From NCBI GenBank assembly GCA_030913685.1, contig CP133187.1, forward strand, positions 2,422,001 to 2,486,000: DNA of 64,000 bases, given 5' to 3'. The translations under genes were made by a program, and so were the position numbers. Each line of letters begins with the position of its first letter. Positions within the stretch are counted from its first letter, which is position 1. Positions 50,664 to 58,609 of this stretch are shown here, in pieces. The stretch comes from Oscillospiraceae bacterium MB24-C1. GTDB lineage: Bacteria > Bacillota > Clostridia > Oscillospirales > Ruminococcaceae. The notes beneath the pieces were generated by a model, which ran no database searches, was not told the origin of the DNA, and saw only the letters and a list, made by a program, of their open reading frames with translations.

Positions 50664-51059
50664 ATGCCTGCAAGCAACTATTTACAGCGGCAATCCCTCA
50701 ACGCGTTTTTGCGCGGGACTGTGCCGACCATTCCAAGCACCTGCTATCTCGCGCTTTATACCACCAACCCCGGGGCGAGCGATTCGGGCACCGAGGTCAA
50801 CGGCGTAGGCTATGAGCGGCCGCCGGTGACATTTTCCGCCGCCACATCGAGCGGGACATCTTCGTCGGTATCAAACTCGGCGGCTGTGACGTTTCTCGAG
50901 GCGGGCGGCTCTTGGGGGCGTGTGGCGTATCTCGGCATTCGCGACGCCGCGACGGGCGGCAATCTGCTGTATTACGGCGCGTTAAGTACGGCGCTGGATG
51001 TGCTGGCCGGGACAACGCCTAAATTTGAGGCGGGGACGCTGACGGTATTCCTTGAATAA
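50664..51059 (+). CDS. Small tail-tip/fiber protein (Gp80-like)
   Basis: 131 residues; GGAAGGAGG before the ATG. ASNYLQRQSLNAFLRGT, STCYLALYTTNPGASDSGTE and GGSWGRVAYLGIRDAATGGN are typical of small phage 'tail fiber' proteins of the Gp80 type. It lies between the two Dit-like parts. Confidence 0.7.
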   Translation: MPASNYLQRQSLNAFLRGTVPTIPSTCYLALYTTNPGASDSGTEVNGVGYERPPVTFSAATSSGTSSSVSNSAAVTFLEAGGSWGRVAYLGIRDAATGGNLLYYGALSTALDVLAGTTPKFEAGTLTVFLE

Positions 51060-51071
51060 GGGGGCGGGGCA

Positions 51072-51599
51072 ATGATCCGCTTTAACAGGGGCAAGTTTAA
51101 TGTTTCGGGCGGGGACACCACAAGCTTTATTTGCGATGTGCGCGCGTTGCATAGGGTTGAGGCTCGTATGTCCACACTGGTGAAGCTGGAGCGCACGGCA
51201 CTTTCGGCGGCGCATGGCGTGACCGGCAGGATGTCGGCGACGCTGGCCGCTCGCTGTTCGATGCAGTCGGCATTCTCAGGCGTGGCAAGGCCAAAATATA
51301 TGGTCAATATGGGCACGGCGCAAATTGCCGCGCAGTTTTCGCTATCAACCCCGGCGCTGCGCACTACCGCCTATGATTACATCGACCTGAAAGGCATTCA
51401 GCTACTGCCCGGCGAAACGCTGGAGATTGACACCGAGAACATGACGGTGACGATCAACGGCAAAAATGCGGTGCAGCACTGGCAGCTGGGCAGCAAGTTT
51501 TTTGAGCTGGCACCCGGCGAGAACACGTTTATCTATTACGACACCGCATCTACGCGAAAGGCGGCGCTTACGGTGACATGGCGCGACAGGTGGTTGTGA
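51072..51599 (+). CDS. Tail protein with Dit C-terminal-like domain
   Basis: 175 residues. The first ~90 residues are of unknown family; the second half (YDYIDLKGIQLLPGETLEID, MTVTINGKNAV, FFELAPGENTFIYYDTAS, VTWRDRWL) is the C-terminal galectin/jelly-roll end typical of distal tail proteins. With 50120-50662 it seems to make a split Dit. Confidence 0.72.
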   Translation: MIRFNRGKFNVSGGDTTSFICDVRALHRVEARMSTLVKLERTALSAAHGVTGRMSATLAARCSMQSAFSGVARPKYMVNMGTAQIAAQFSLSTPALRTTAYDYIDLKGIQLLPGETLEIDTENMTVTINGKNAVQHWQLGSKFFELAPGENTFIYYDTASTRKAALTVTWRDRWL

Positions 51600-51600
51600 T

Positions 51601-53367
51601 ATGGTGACGACGATCTATGACCATAAAACAGGGCAGCGGCTCTGCTTTCTGCAAAATGCTTTTGACATTGAATATTCAATAAACCTAAACGGCCTGCACA
51701 CGGCGCGGTTTTCCCTCCCAGCGGAGGACGAAAAAAACGCCTATTGTACGCCGTTTAATTATGTGGAGCTGTTCGACGGCGACGAAAGGGTCGAGCTGTT
51801 TCGCATCATGCCGTATACTTTCACCCGAACGGCGGACACTCACGCCTACACCTACGAGTGCGAGCATGTGCTGGCGGTGTTGATGGACGATGTGCTGTTC
51901 GGATGGCATGAGCTGGGCAACATGGCCACGCCGCAGATCATGCGCTATGTCCTCGACCGGCAGGTCGTGACGCGGTGGCAGCTCGGGCGGTGTGATTTCA
52001 CTGACCTTTATCAGTATGCGTGGGAGAATGAAAACCTGCTGTCGGCGCTCTTATCTATTCCGGCGTCGTTCGCGGCGGCATATCGCTGGACGTTTGACAC
52101 GACCGTGACCCCGTGGGTGCTGAATCTCATTCGTGCCGACGAGGCTTTCAGTGGAAAGGAAATCCGATACCGCAAAAACATGTCGGAGATCACCAAGACG
52201 GTGGACGCCACCAACCTAACGACCCGGCTTTACTGCCTCGGGTACGGGGAGGGGGACAACCAGCTGACCATTGGCAGCCCGCCGTATCTGGATGCCGACA
52301 CCATCGACCGCTATGGCATTATTTCAAAAATTTATGTCGACCGCAGCCAGCAGACCCGTGAAAGTCTGCGTGCGGCGGGGCGGGCTGTGCTGGAGGCAAC
52401 CAAGGAGCCGTATGTCAGCTATATGGTGCAGGCGACCGACAAAGCGGCGGCCATCGGCGAGATGGTGCGGGTGATCGACGACGAGGACGGCATCGAATTT
52501 TACGCTGTCGTGGCTGCGGTCACGGTGTCACAGGACAATGTGACGGTGCAGATCGCCAACAAGGTGCAGGATGTGGCGGCGACGATTGCCGACCTTTCCG
52601 ACCGGCAGCGGATCGCCGACCTCTACGCGCAAGGGGCGACCAACATTGATTCCCACGATTTCGCCGACAACTGCGACGCCTCTAATCCGGCAACGCTGCG
52701 ATTTTATATTCCTGCCGAGGCGGTGCGGATCAACGCGGTGAAGCTGACCTATTCCTTCCTGCCGTTTCGCTCATTTTCAAAGGGTGTCGCGAGCGGGGGC
52801 GGCAGCAGCGTGACCTCAAAGTCGGGCGGCGGGCGGAGTGCCACTTCCGACGCAGGCGGTGGGGACAGTGTGACGAGCGAATCGGGCGGCAGGGCGACGG
52901 TGTCCTATTCCCCGACCTACAATTCGGTGTCGTCGAGCTATCCGAAATATGACGACGGCGAGGGTATCGAAGAGCATTACCACACGGTGGGAACGGGGAC
53001 AATGGCGCATTCGCACACCGTCCCGGGTCATACACATAAGGTAGCGATACCGGATCACCGGCATTCTTTCGATATTCCATCCCACACCCACAAGGTGGAT
53101 GTTCCGACGCACACGCACGACATGCAGCACGGTATTTTTACCGGCACCAAGGCCAGCGCGGCGACCATAAAGGTAGACGGACGCGCCATTCCGGCGACTG
53201 CTGACACCGAGCTGGATATCGTGCAATATCTCGCCACCGACAACGCGGGGAAGATCACCCGGTCGGCGTGGCATTCTATCGAGATTATACCCAACCTGCT
53301 GACCCGCATAGAGGCGTCGGTCATGGTGCAGGTTTTCATCAATTCTCGCGGCAAGGGGGATTATTAA
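51601..53367 (+). CDS. Tail spike / tail-associated lysin-like baseplate protein with HxH metal repeats
   Basis: 588 residues. The N-terminal ~350 residues are a gp27-like tail-hub (prophage endopeptidase tail) domain: VTTIYDHKTGQRLCFLQNAF, YECEHVLAVLMDDVLFGWHE, DRQRIADLYAQGATN. Gly/Ser repeats follow (about 400-440), then a His-rich stretch (about 460-505) with HSHTVPGHTH, HRHSFDIPSHTH and THTHDM, i.e. repeated H-x-H pairs like the iron-binding needle of phage tail tips. No peptidase motif is evident. Probable tail-tip protein contacting the cell surface. Confidence 0.82.
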   Translation: MVTTIYDHKTGQRLCFLQNAFDIEYSINLNGLHTARFSLPAEDEKNAYCTPFNYVELFDGDERVELFRIMPYTFTRTADTHAYTYECEHVLAVLMDDVLFGWHELGNMATPQIMRYVLDRQVVTRWQLGRCDFTDLYQYAWENENLLSALLSIPASFAAAYRWTFDTTVTPWVLNLIRADEAFSGKEIRYRKNMSEITKTVDATNLTTRLYCLGYGEGDNQLTIGSPPYLDADTIDRYGIISKIYVDRSQQTRESLRAAGRAVLEATKEPYVSYMVQATDKAAAIGEMVRVIDDEDGIEFYAVVAAVTVSQDNVTVQIANKVQDVAATIADLSDRQRIADLYAQGATNIDSHDFADNCDASNPATLRFYIPAEAVRINAVKLTYSFLPFRSFSKGVASGGGSSVTSKSGGGRSATSDAGGGDSVTSESGGRATVSYSPTYNSVSSSYPKYDDGEGIEEHYHTVGTGTMAHSHTVPGHTHKVAIPDHRHSFDIPSHTHKVDVPTHTHDMQHGIFTGTKASAATIKVDGRAIPATADTELDIVQYLATDNAGKITRSAWHSIEIIPNLLTRIEASVMVQVFINSRGKGDY

Positions 53368-54684
53368 ATGCAAACGATGTACCCGGCTTTTGTAAACAGC
53401 CCGGAAACGGTGACGCTCGGCGCGATTTCGCCGACCGACACCACCGTGACGGTGCAGGACATTACCAAAATACCGGTGCCGCCGAACCTTTTGGTGATCG
53501 GCGGCGACAGGCCCGACGCCGAGACGGTACTGCTGACGGCGGTGTCTGGCTCGACGCTGACCATTCAGCGCGCGGTGAACGGTACCGCCCGGACGTGGGC
53601 GGACAGAACGACCATCGCGCGAAATTTCACGGCCTACGACCACGACGCTTTCAAGGCGAATATTGAGAAACTGAACACCGGTAAGCTGAACACTGACGGC
53701 AACGGCTCGAATGTGACGGCGGACTTTACACAGGCATCGTCAAAATTGAACATTTCCAGCGGTGAAAAGCTGTCGGTGATCTTCGGCAAGCTCATGAAGT
53801 GGTACGCAAGTTTCGGCGCGGCGGCGTGGATGTGTACCGGCACCACATCCGGCACCGTGGCGCTGGGCAACCACAACCACACAGCGGCGGCGGTGGGCGC
53901 TGTTCCGACCACGCGGAAGGTGAACGGCAAGGCGCTTTCTGCTGATGTGACGCTGACTGCGCCAGACGTAGACGCACGGCCTAATGACTGGTTACCAACG
54001 ACTGGCGAGATAGGGGCCGCACCTGATTTCATGAGAAGCAGCCGCACCATATACGTAGCAACTACGGGGAGCGACATTACTGGCGATGGCACAAGTGCAA
54101 ATCCGTACGCAACTATAAGCAAGGCCGTAAGCATGCTAACGCCTGTGTCTGCGGGCAACTATAACACCACCATCAATATAGCTACCGGGACATACACAGA
54201 GAATATTTTGATTGCAAATATCAGTAATGTTGTAACGTTAAGCCCATCTGGGAGTACCACGATAAACGGAACACTGACCATATCAGGAGCGCAAATTGTT
54301 CTCGGTAATAATCTTACGATAAATGCTACGTCTGCGTCTGCTATATTGGTGAATGTTAACAGAGGCGGAACATTTAACCTTGACAATAAAACGCTGATAT
54401 TAACTAATACCAGTGGCCTGTCAGGGGTTATTGGAGTATTAGCCGAGTTAGGCGGCAACATGAACACCGCTGTTGCAAGCGGAACAATAAGCATCACAGA
54501 CATGACCAATGCTGCTATTGCAGCAAACGGAACAGGTCGTGTTTATGCCAATACCATTATGGGGAACGGGAACGGAATTGGCATTAGAGCGTGGGGAGGA
54601 ATTATAACATATGGGACTTTGCAAAGCGGATTTTCAACAACAGAAGTCTCAAAGACACGCGGAGGTCAAGCATATACTGGCTAA
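53368..54684 (+). CDS. Tail fiber with parallel beta-helix tip (receptor-binding candidate)
   Basis: 438 residues, starting right at the stop of the previous gene. N-terminal ~215 residues are GC-rich and fiber-like (VNGTARTWADRTTIARNFTA, GNHNHTAAAVGAVPTTRKVN). From about residue 225 (IYVATTGSDITGDGTSANPY) the protein becomes a DUF1565/pectate-lyase-like right-handed beta-helix, and the DNA (from about 54040) turns AT-rich with different codon use. That border looks like a swapped-in host-range tip. Confidence 0.82.
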   Translation: MQTMYPAFVNSPETVTLGAISPTDTTVTVQDITKIPVPPNLLVIGGDRPDAETVLLTAVSGSTLTIQRAVNGTARTWADRTTIARNFTAYDHDAFKANIEKLNTGKLNTDGNGSNVTADFTQASSKLNISSGEKLSVIFGKLMKWYASFGAAAWMCTGTTSGTVALGNHNHTAAAVGAVPTTRKVNGKALSADVTLTAPDVDARPNDWLPTTGEIGAAPDFMRSSRTIYVATTGSDITGDGTSANPYATISKAVSMLTPVSAGNYNTTINIATGTYTENILIANISNVVTLSPSGSTTINGTLTISGAQIVLGNNLTINATSASAILVNVNRGGTFNLDNKTLILTNTSGLSGVIGVLAELGGNMNTAVASGTISITDMTNAAIAANGTGRVYANTIMGNGNGIGIRAWGGIITYGTLQSGFSTTEVSKTRGGQAYTG

Positions 54685-54700
54685 AAAAGGGGGATAAAAC

Positions 54701-55234
54701 ATGAAAATGACAGCATATGGAGCACAATTTGAGTGTGCCAAAGCCGTTAAGGGAGACAGGGATATATATCTGTTTGACAGTGGCGGCAACTGCATCGCTA
54801 GCTTTGAAGGCATATCCGATTTTTCTTGTTATGCCATCAGCGGCGGGGAATGGTCAGAAAGATCATTGAATGAAATCAAATCTTCCAAAATTTCCGCCAG
54901 CAAAACACAGCTCGCAGAGTATTTAGAAACCCACCCGCTTACATACACCGACGGCAAGCAATACAGCGTCACCGCCGAGAAGCAAAGCCTACTGACCTCG
55001 GCACTGGCACGGCACCAGATTGCCACCGCCGCAGGCGTGACCACCGCGCTAAAGTGGAACGCCACCGGAGAAGAATGCACTGTTTGGGAACATGCCGAAC
55101 TCGCGGCGCTGGCCTTGGCGATTGCCGCCTACGTCGAGCCGCTTGTTGCTCAGCAGCAAGCCGCAGAGGTTGCAATCAGCGCTTGCACCACCGTTCAGCA
55201 GGTCGAGGCGATAACCATCGCCTACGGCTCATGA
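54701..55234 (+). CDS. XkdW / DUF4376-like tail protein
   Basis: 177 residues; AAAAGGGGG before the ATG. The C-terminal part (TDGKQYSVTAEKQSLLTSAL, WNATGEECTVWEHAELAALA) resembles the DUF4376/XkdW module found downstream of tail fibers, thought to assist fiber assembly or act as a tip part. Stop overlaps the next start (ATGA). Confidence 0.68.
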   Translation: MKMTAYGAQFECAKAVKGDRDIYLFDSGGNCIASFEGISDFSCYAISGGEWSERSLNEIKSSKISASKTQLAEYLETHPLTYTDGKQYSVTAEKQSLLTSALARHQIATAAGVTTALKWNATGEECTVWEHAELAALALAIAAYVEPLVAQQQAAEVAISACTTVQQVEAITIAYGS

Positions 55235-55638
55235 AGCGCTCAAGCGCCCTTTTTTTAGCAGGCGGGGCGCTGTATTACCTGTTTGAAACGGCTTGGCGCG
55301 GGTATAGCCACTGGACAATGTTTGCTCTCGGCGGGCTATGCTTTGTACTGGTGGGCGGGCTGAATAACTATTTGCCGTGGGAAATGTCGCTGCTAAAGCA
55401 AATGCTGCTTGGCGGGCTGATTATTACGCTTGGCGAACTGCTAACCGGCATCGTCGTCAACCTCTGGCTGGGCTGGCATGTGTGGGATTATTCCGCGCTG
55501 CTGGGCAACCTGTGGGGGCAAATCTGCCCACAGTATAGTTTCCTGTGGGTGGTGCTATCCGGGCCGATAATCATACTGGATGATATACTGCGCTGGAAGT
55601 GGTACGGCGACAAAATGCCGTCGTACAGACTAATATAA
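55231..55638 (+). CDS. Putative type-IV ABC-transporter-like membrane protein (PF06541-like)
   Basis: 135 residues from the ATG at 55231. Four membrane segments (about 5-20, 28-48, 56-76, 110-130) with the family-like GGLIITLGELLTGIVVNLWL and WDYSALLGNLWGQICPQYSF. PF06541 proteins are common in Clostridia and prophages beside holin genes; function unknown. Confidence 0.72.
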   Translation: MKRSSALFLAGGALYYLFETAWRGYSHWTMFALGGLCFVLVGGLNNYLPWEMSLLKQMLLGGLIITLGELLTGIVVNLWLGWHVWDYSALLGNLWGQICPQYSFLWVVLSGPIIILDDILRWKWYGDKMPSYRLI

Positions 55639-55643
55639 AAAAG

Positions 55644-55673
55644 AATCCCCGCTGCTGAAAAGTGGCGGGGATT
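55644..55673 (+). terminator. Terminator between tail and lysis genes
   Basis: AATCCCCGC / GCGGGGATT stem followed by TGATATG, 6 bases past the stop at 55638. The T run is poor, so termination may be partial. Confidence 0.55.
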
Positions 55674-55694
55674 TGATATGAAAGGAAAGTGTCT

Positions 55695-56144
55695 ATGAAA
55701 ACAAATGAGGTCAAAGGAATATTTATCGCGATATTTACGGTCATTAACGCATGGTTGGGAACGCTGGCTCCGCTGGTCTATCTGCTGCTGATTTTGCAGA
55801 TTACCGATTATATTACCGGCGTGACTGCGGCACCCTATCGCGGTGAGACGCGCAACAGCGACAAGGGCTTTCGTGGGATTGCAAAAAAGCTGTGCATGCT
55901 GGTGCTGGTCGGCCTTGGTATGGCGCTTGACTGGCTGCTGATTTTCGCCGCTGCAACGCTCGGTATGGTGTCGCCGGTCAAATGCCTGTTTGCTGCGCTG
56001 GTAGCAATCTGGTTGGTTGCCAATGAAATTCTTAGTATTCTGGAGAACATCGGCGACATTGGCGTGAAGTCGCCCGCATTCCTGCTGCCTATGGTCAAGT
56101 GGGTGCAGCAGCAGGCCGAAGAAAAAGGCAAGTCGGGGGTGTAG
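55695..56144 (+). CDS. Phage holin (toxin-secretion/phage-lysis holin family)
   Basis: 149 residues from the ATG at 55695 (AAAGGAAA upstream). Two to three membrane segments and the family phrases LILQITDYITGVTAAPYRGE, SDKGFRGIAKKLCMLVLVGL and VANEILSILENIGDIGVKSP. It permeabilises the membrane at the end of infection. Next to the lysin gene. Confidence 0.93.
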   Translation: MKTNEVKGIFIAIFTVINAWLGTLAPLVYLLLILQITDYITGVTAAPYRGETRNSDKGFRGIAKKLCMLVLVGLGMALDWLLIFAAATLGMVSPVKCLFAALVAIWLVANEILSILENIGDIGVKSPAFLLPMVKWVQQQAEEKGKSGV

Positions 56145-56147
56145 TGA

Positions 56148-56954
56148 ATGAAAGGCATAGATGTTTCACATTATCAGGGCGTGATTGACTGGGCAAAGGT
56201 CAAAGCTGCAGGTTATGAATTCGCCATGATAAAGGCCACCTATGGTTGGGACAATGACAAGCAGATTGACCCGAAAATGATGGCGAATATCGCCGGATGT
56301 GAGGCCGTGGGCCTGCCGTATGGCTTCTATCATTATTCCTATGCCGAAAGCCCGGAGGATGCCGTCAAAGAGGCAGAGTTCTTCCTGCGGCATATTGCGC
56401 CGTACAAGCCCACCATGCCGGTGGCGTTTGACTTTGAGGAACCGTTCCAGATTGGTGGCACTGATAAGAAGGGCGTAAAGCATGTGGGGTACAGTCTGGA
56501 CAAGCAGCTTTCAATTATCGAGGCATTTTTGGGTGCTATTGAAAAGGCCGGTTACTTCGGCATGATTTACATGAGTGCCTATTACCTGCAAAAGCTGTAC
56601 GATTACGCACCGGCACGCGTGTCGAAGTTCGCGGCGTGGGTGGCTCAGTACGCCAGCGCCTGCACCTATTCCGGCAAGGTTGGTATTTGGCAGAACAGCG
56701 TAATTGGCTCTTATGGTACGCTTGGCAAGGATTATTTTACCCATGGGGCCGTTTTGGGCGTGAGTACAAACTGCGATGTAAATATCGGATATGTGGATTA
56801 CCCGAGCATTATCAAGGGTGCGGGTTTAAACGGCTGGGATAAGGAGTCCGTGCCGGGCGATACCCATTTTGCTGAGTTTGACACCGACCCGGACTATAAA
56901 GCTCTGTATGAGGGGATTATCGCCCAGTTGCAGGCGCTGGTCAATGGAAAATAA
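56148..56954 (+). CDS. GH25-family endolysin (N-acetylmuramidase)
   Basis: 268 residues. The GH25 lysozyme fold begins MKGIDVSHYQGVIDWAKVK (catalytic Asp) and has AFDFEEPF with the active-site DxE pair, FAMIKATYG and AAWVAQYASACTYSGK. The last ~60 residues lack a recognisable cell-wall-binding domain. Cleaves peptidoglycan glycan chains at lysis. Confidence 0.95.
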   Translation: MKGIDVSHYQGVIDWAKVKAAGYEFAMIKATYGWDNDKQIDPKMMANIAGCEAVGLPYGFYHYSYAESPEDAVKEAEFFLRHIAPYKPTMPVAFDFEEPFQIGGTDKKGVKHVGYSLDKQLSIIEAFLGAIEKAGYFGMIYMSAYYLQKLYDYAPARVSKFAAWVAQYASACTYSGKVGIWQNSVIGSYGTLGKDYFTHGAVLGVSTNCDVNIGYVDYPSIIKGAGLNGWDKESVPGDTHFAEFDTDPDYKALYEGIIAQLQALVNGK

Positions 56955-56973
56955 AGCTTATTAAAATGTGACA

Positions 56974-57010
56974 AATGAGCCTCCTGATTTTTTTCAGGAG
57001 GCTCATTTTA
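56974..57010 (+). terminator. Late-operon terminator
   Basis: ATGAGCCTCCTGA / TCAGGAGGCTCAT, a perfect stem around a short T-rich loop, followed by TTTATTATAT. Ends the late transcript before the cargo gene. Confidence 0.93.
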
Positions 57011-57141
57011 TTATATAAGAATATGTATTAACATAAACAATTAGAGTATAACCTATGGAGTAACGTCTAGTTTTGCCCCTATCTTTTCAACTAATTTTCT
57101 TGTATAATATTGTATATAAAGGTAATTAATTGGAGGAAATC
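57011..57141 (+). promoter_or_regulatory. Leader of the acyltransferase cargo gene
   Basis: AT-rich, with TATAAT (about 57105-57110) 32 bases before the start and AATTGGAGG next to it. The -35 is not clear. An independent promoter would let the gene be expressed in the lysogen. Confidence 0.45.
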
Positions 57142-58269
57142 ATGAAGCCTAAAATTGAGCAATTTAACTTGTTACGAATATCTATGGCATTTTTCATTCT
57201 AATATTTCATTTGGTCTTACATTTCAAAGTCGTCTTTCCTGAAGGAATGGGATTAAATTCTTTTTTTCGTATGGGCAATATACTAATGGTTGGATTTTTT
57301 ATGTTATCAGGGTTTGTGTTATATTATACTTATCATGATAAAGAGATATTAAATAGATCATCACTAAAAAATTTTTATATAAAGCGTTTTATCGGAATTT
57401 ATCCTGTTTATCTATTTTTTGTTATTTATATTTATGTAACGAAGTATGGCTTTTTTAAAACACCATTACAAACATACTTGGCTCTCCCTTTAGAATTATT
57501 GGGACTTCAAAGCTTATTTCCTCAGTTTGCCAATAATCTTGGAAATGGAGGTTCTTGGTTTGTATCGGTCATTTTTTTATTATACTTAATATTCCCTTTT
57601 CTGTGTTTTTATATTAGGAATATTTTAAAGAAGGCTAATTTTGCTCTATTGTTTTTATATTTAATCTCTGTCTATTTTTCTGTGCTACAAGCGCAATTCG
57701 GAATTTATTTGTTTTTCAACCCAATTAATAGGATTCCGGAATTTTTAATAGGGATGATATTGGCAAAGATTTATATTGAGAATCAAAAAAGAGAGAAAAA
57801 ATTCAAAAATTATAGAATTATTATTACAATTGCATTATATTATGTTGCAATAAATTATTTATATAATTTAACTTTATTCGAATGGTTGAAATTTAGTAAA
57901 AGCCCTATTTATTTTAATGTTATAAATATCCCTGCTCTTGCGTTAATTATCTATCAACTGGCCTATATTGATAACAAATTTATAATATCTATATCGAAAA
58001 ATAAAAGCATTCAATATTTAAGTGATTTGACCTTCACATTTTATGTCACGCAGTCAATTGCATTGCGCTTGGGCAGATACGTAAGAGCGAAAGCATATTT
58101 TGGCACTACAAATACTTCTTATTTTAAATTTTTTATAATTGTTTTTATTTCTAATTTAATTTTTGCTGTTATTACTCACGAGTTGCTGGAGAAACCATCA
58201 AAAAAATATTTTAATGAATTGTTTAAAAGGTCTATCTCTAATAGTCATGCATCAGTTCATAACAATTAA
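57142..58269 (+). CDS. Acyltransferase-3 family membrane protein, lysogenic-conversion candidate
   Basis: 375 residues from the ATG at 57142 (GGAGG upstream; an in-frame TTG at 57130 overlaps the site). About ten membrane helices; LLRISMAFFILIFHLVLHF carries the early His-containing segment of the family, and ISIFLxN-type loops follow. Acyltransferase-3 (OafA/YrhL type) proteins move acetyl or other acyl groups onto surface sugars. The gene is extremely AT-rich compared with the phage genes and sits between the lysin and attR, outside the phage transcripts. It likely changes the lysogen's surface, perhaps to block superinfection. Confidence 0.88.
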   Translation: MKPKIEQFNLLRISMAFFILIFHLVLHFKVVFPEGMGLNSFFRMGNILMVGFFMLSGFVLYYTYHDKEILNRSSLKNFYIKRFIGIYPVYLFFVIYIYVTKYGFFKTPLQTYLALPLELLGLQSLFPQFANNLGNGGSWFVSVIFLLYLIFPFLCFYIRNILKKANFALLFLYLISVYFSVLQAQFGIYLFFNPINRIPEFLIGMILAKIYIENQKREKKFKNYRIIITIALYYVAINYLYNLTLFEWLKFSKSPIYFNVINIPALALIIYQLAYIDNKFIISISKNKSIQYLSDLTFTFYVTQSIALRLGRYVRAKAYFGTTNTSYFKFFIIVFISNLIFAVITHELLEKPSKKYFNELFKRSISNSHASVHNN

Positions 58270-58319
58270 AACATCGCATAAAAGCAACAAGGTAACTGTT
58301 AAAGTTAACTTTTCAAAGA

Positions 58320-58350
58320 GAAAGCCGGAGGCGTTAAACCTCCGGCTTTC
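58320..58350 (+). terminator. Terminator after the acyltransferase
   Basis: AAAGCCGGAGG / CCTCCGGCTTT with a 7-base loop. It works in the plus direction for the acyltransferase and, being symmetric, could also stop tRNA-Leu transcripts entering from the right. Confidence 0.85.
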
Positions 58351-58408
58351 TGCATTACGTATCAAATTTTGTTAATAGTAATAAAAACCCATCTGATACG
58401 TACAAGGA

Positions 58409-58422
58409 TGGTGCCGCTGACC
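58409..58422. other. attR: the 3' end of the intact tRNA-Leu
   Basis: TGGTGCCGCTGACC, the right-hand copy of the 14-bp repeat. To its left is phage cargo; to its right the tRNA continues undisturbed. Confidence 0.8.
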
Positions 58423-58495
58423 GGGATCGAACCGGTACGGTATTTCTACCGAGGGATTTTAAGTCCCTTGCGTCTGCCTGTTCCGCCACAGCGGC
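58409..58495 (-). tRNA. tRNA-Leu (UAA), CCA encoded
   Basis: Cloverleaf on the minus strand: acceptor GCCGCTG/CAGCGGC, discriminator A, encoded CCA, anticodon arm GGGA-CTTAAAA-TCCC with anticodon TAA, long variable arm (CTCGGTAGAAATACCG), T-arm CCGGTTCGATCCCGG. Promoter just upstream (separate entry). The prophage is inserted at its 3' end and the gene is left whole. Confidence 0.97.
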
Positions 58496-58515
58496 TGATA
58501 AAAAATCGCTTATTT

Positions 58516-58544
58516 ATTTTACAATAGGAGGCGGGAGATGTCAA
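58516..58544 (-). promoter_or_regulatory. tRNA-Leu promoter
   Basis: TTGACA (58539-58544) and TAAAAT (58516-58521) on the minus strand with 17 bases between them, about 20 bases before the mature tRNA 5' end. Confidence 0.8.
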
Positions 58545-58552
58545 CTGTAAGG

Positions 58553-58581
58553 TTGAAATAATGCTGGGGGTATCCTATAAT
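58553..58581 (+). promoter_or_regulatory. Promoter of the first secreted paralog
   Basis: TTGAAA (58553-58558) and TATAAT (58576-58581), spacing 17, back-to-back with the tRNA promoter. Confidence 0.8.
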
Positions 58582-58609
58582 ATAGTAAACAGAAAAGGGG
58601 GTGGCGGCT

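Larger units (their letters stand above)
25730..58422. mobile_element. Complete HK97-type siphovirus prophage in tRNA-Leu (about 32.7 kb)
   Basis: Bounded by a 14-bp direct repeat, TGGTGCCGCTGACC (25730-25743 and 58409-58422), which is the 3' end of tRNA-Leu. Inside are, in order, a recombinase, lysogeny genes, replication genes, terminase, portal, protease, capsid, neck and tail genes, holin, lysin and cargo. Every module of a temperate siphovirus is present and no late gene appears broken, so it may be inducible. Confidence 0.9.

Noticed and set aside
52816-53643. Minus-strand 275-codon frame opposite the tail spike
   Set aside because: Its composition mirrors the His- and Gly-rich plus-strand repeats; no ribosome site.
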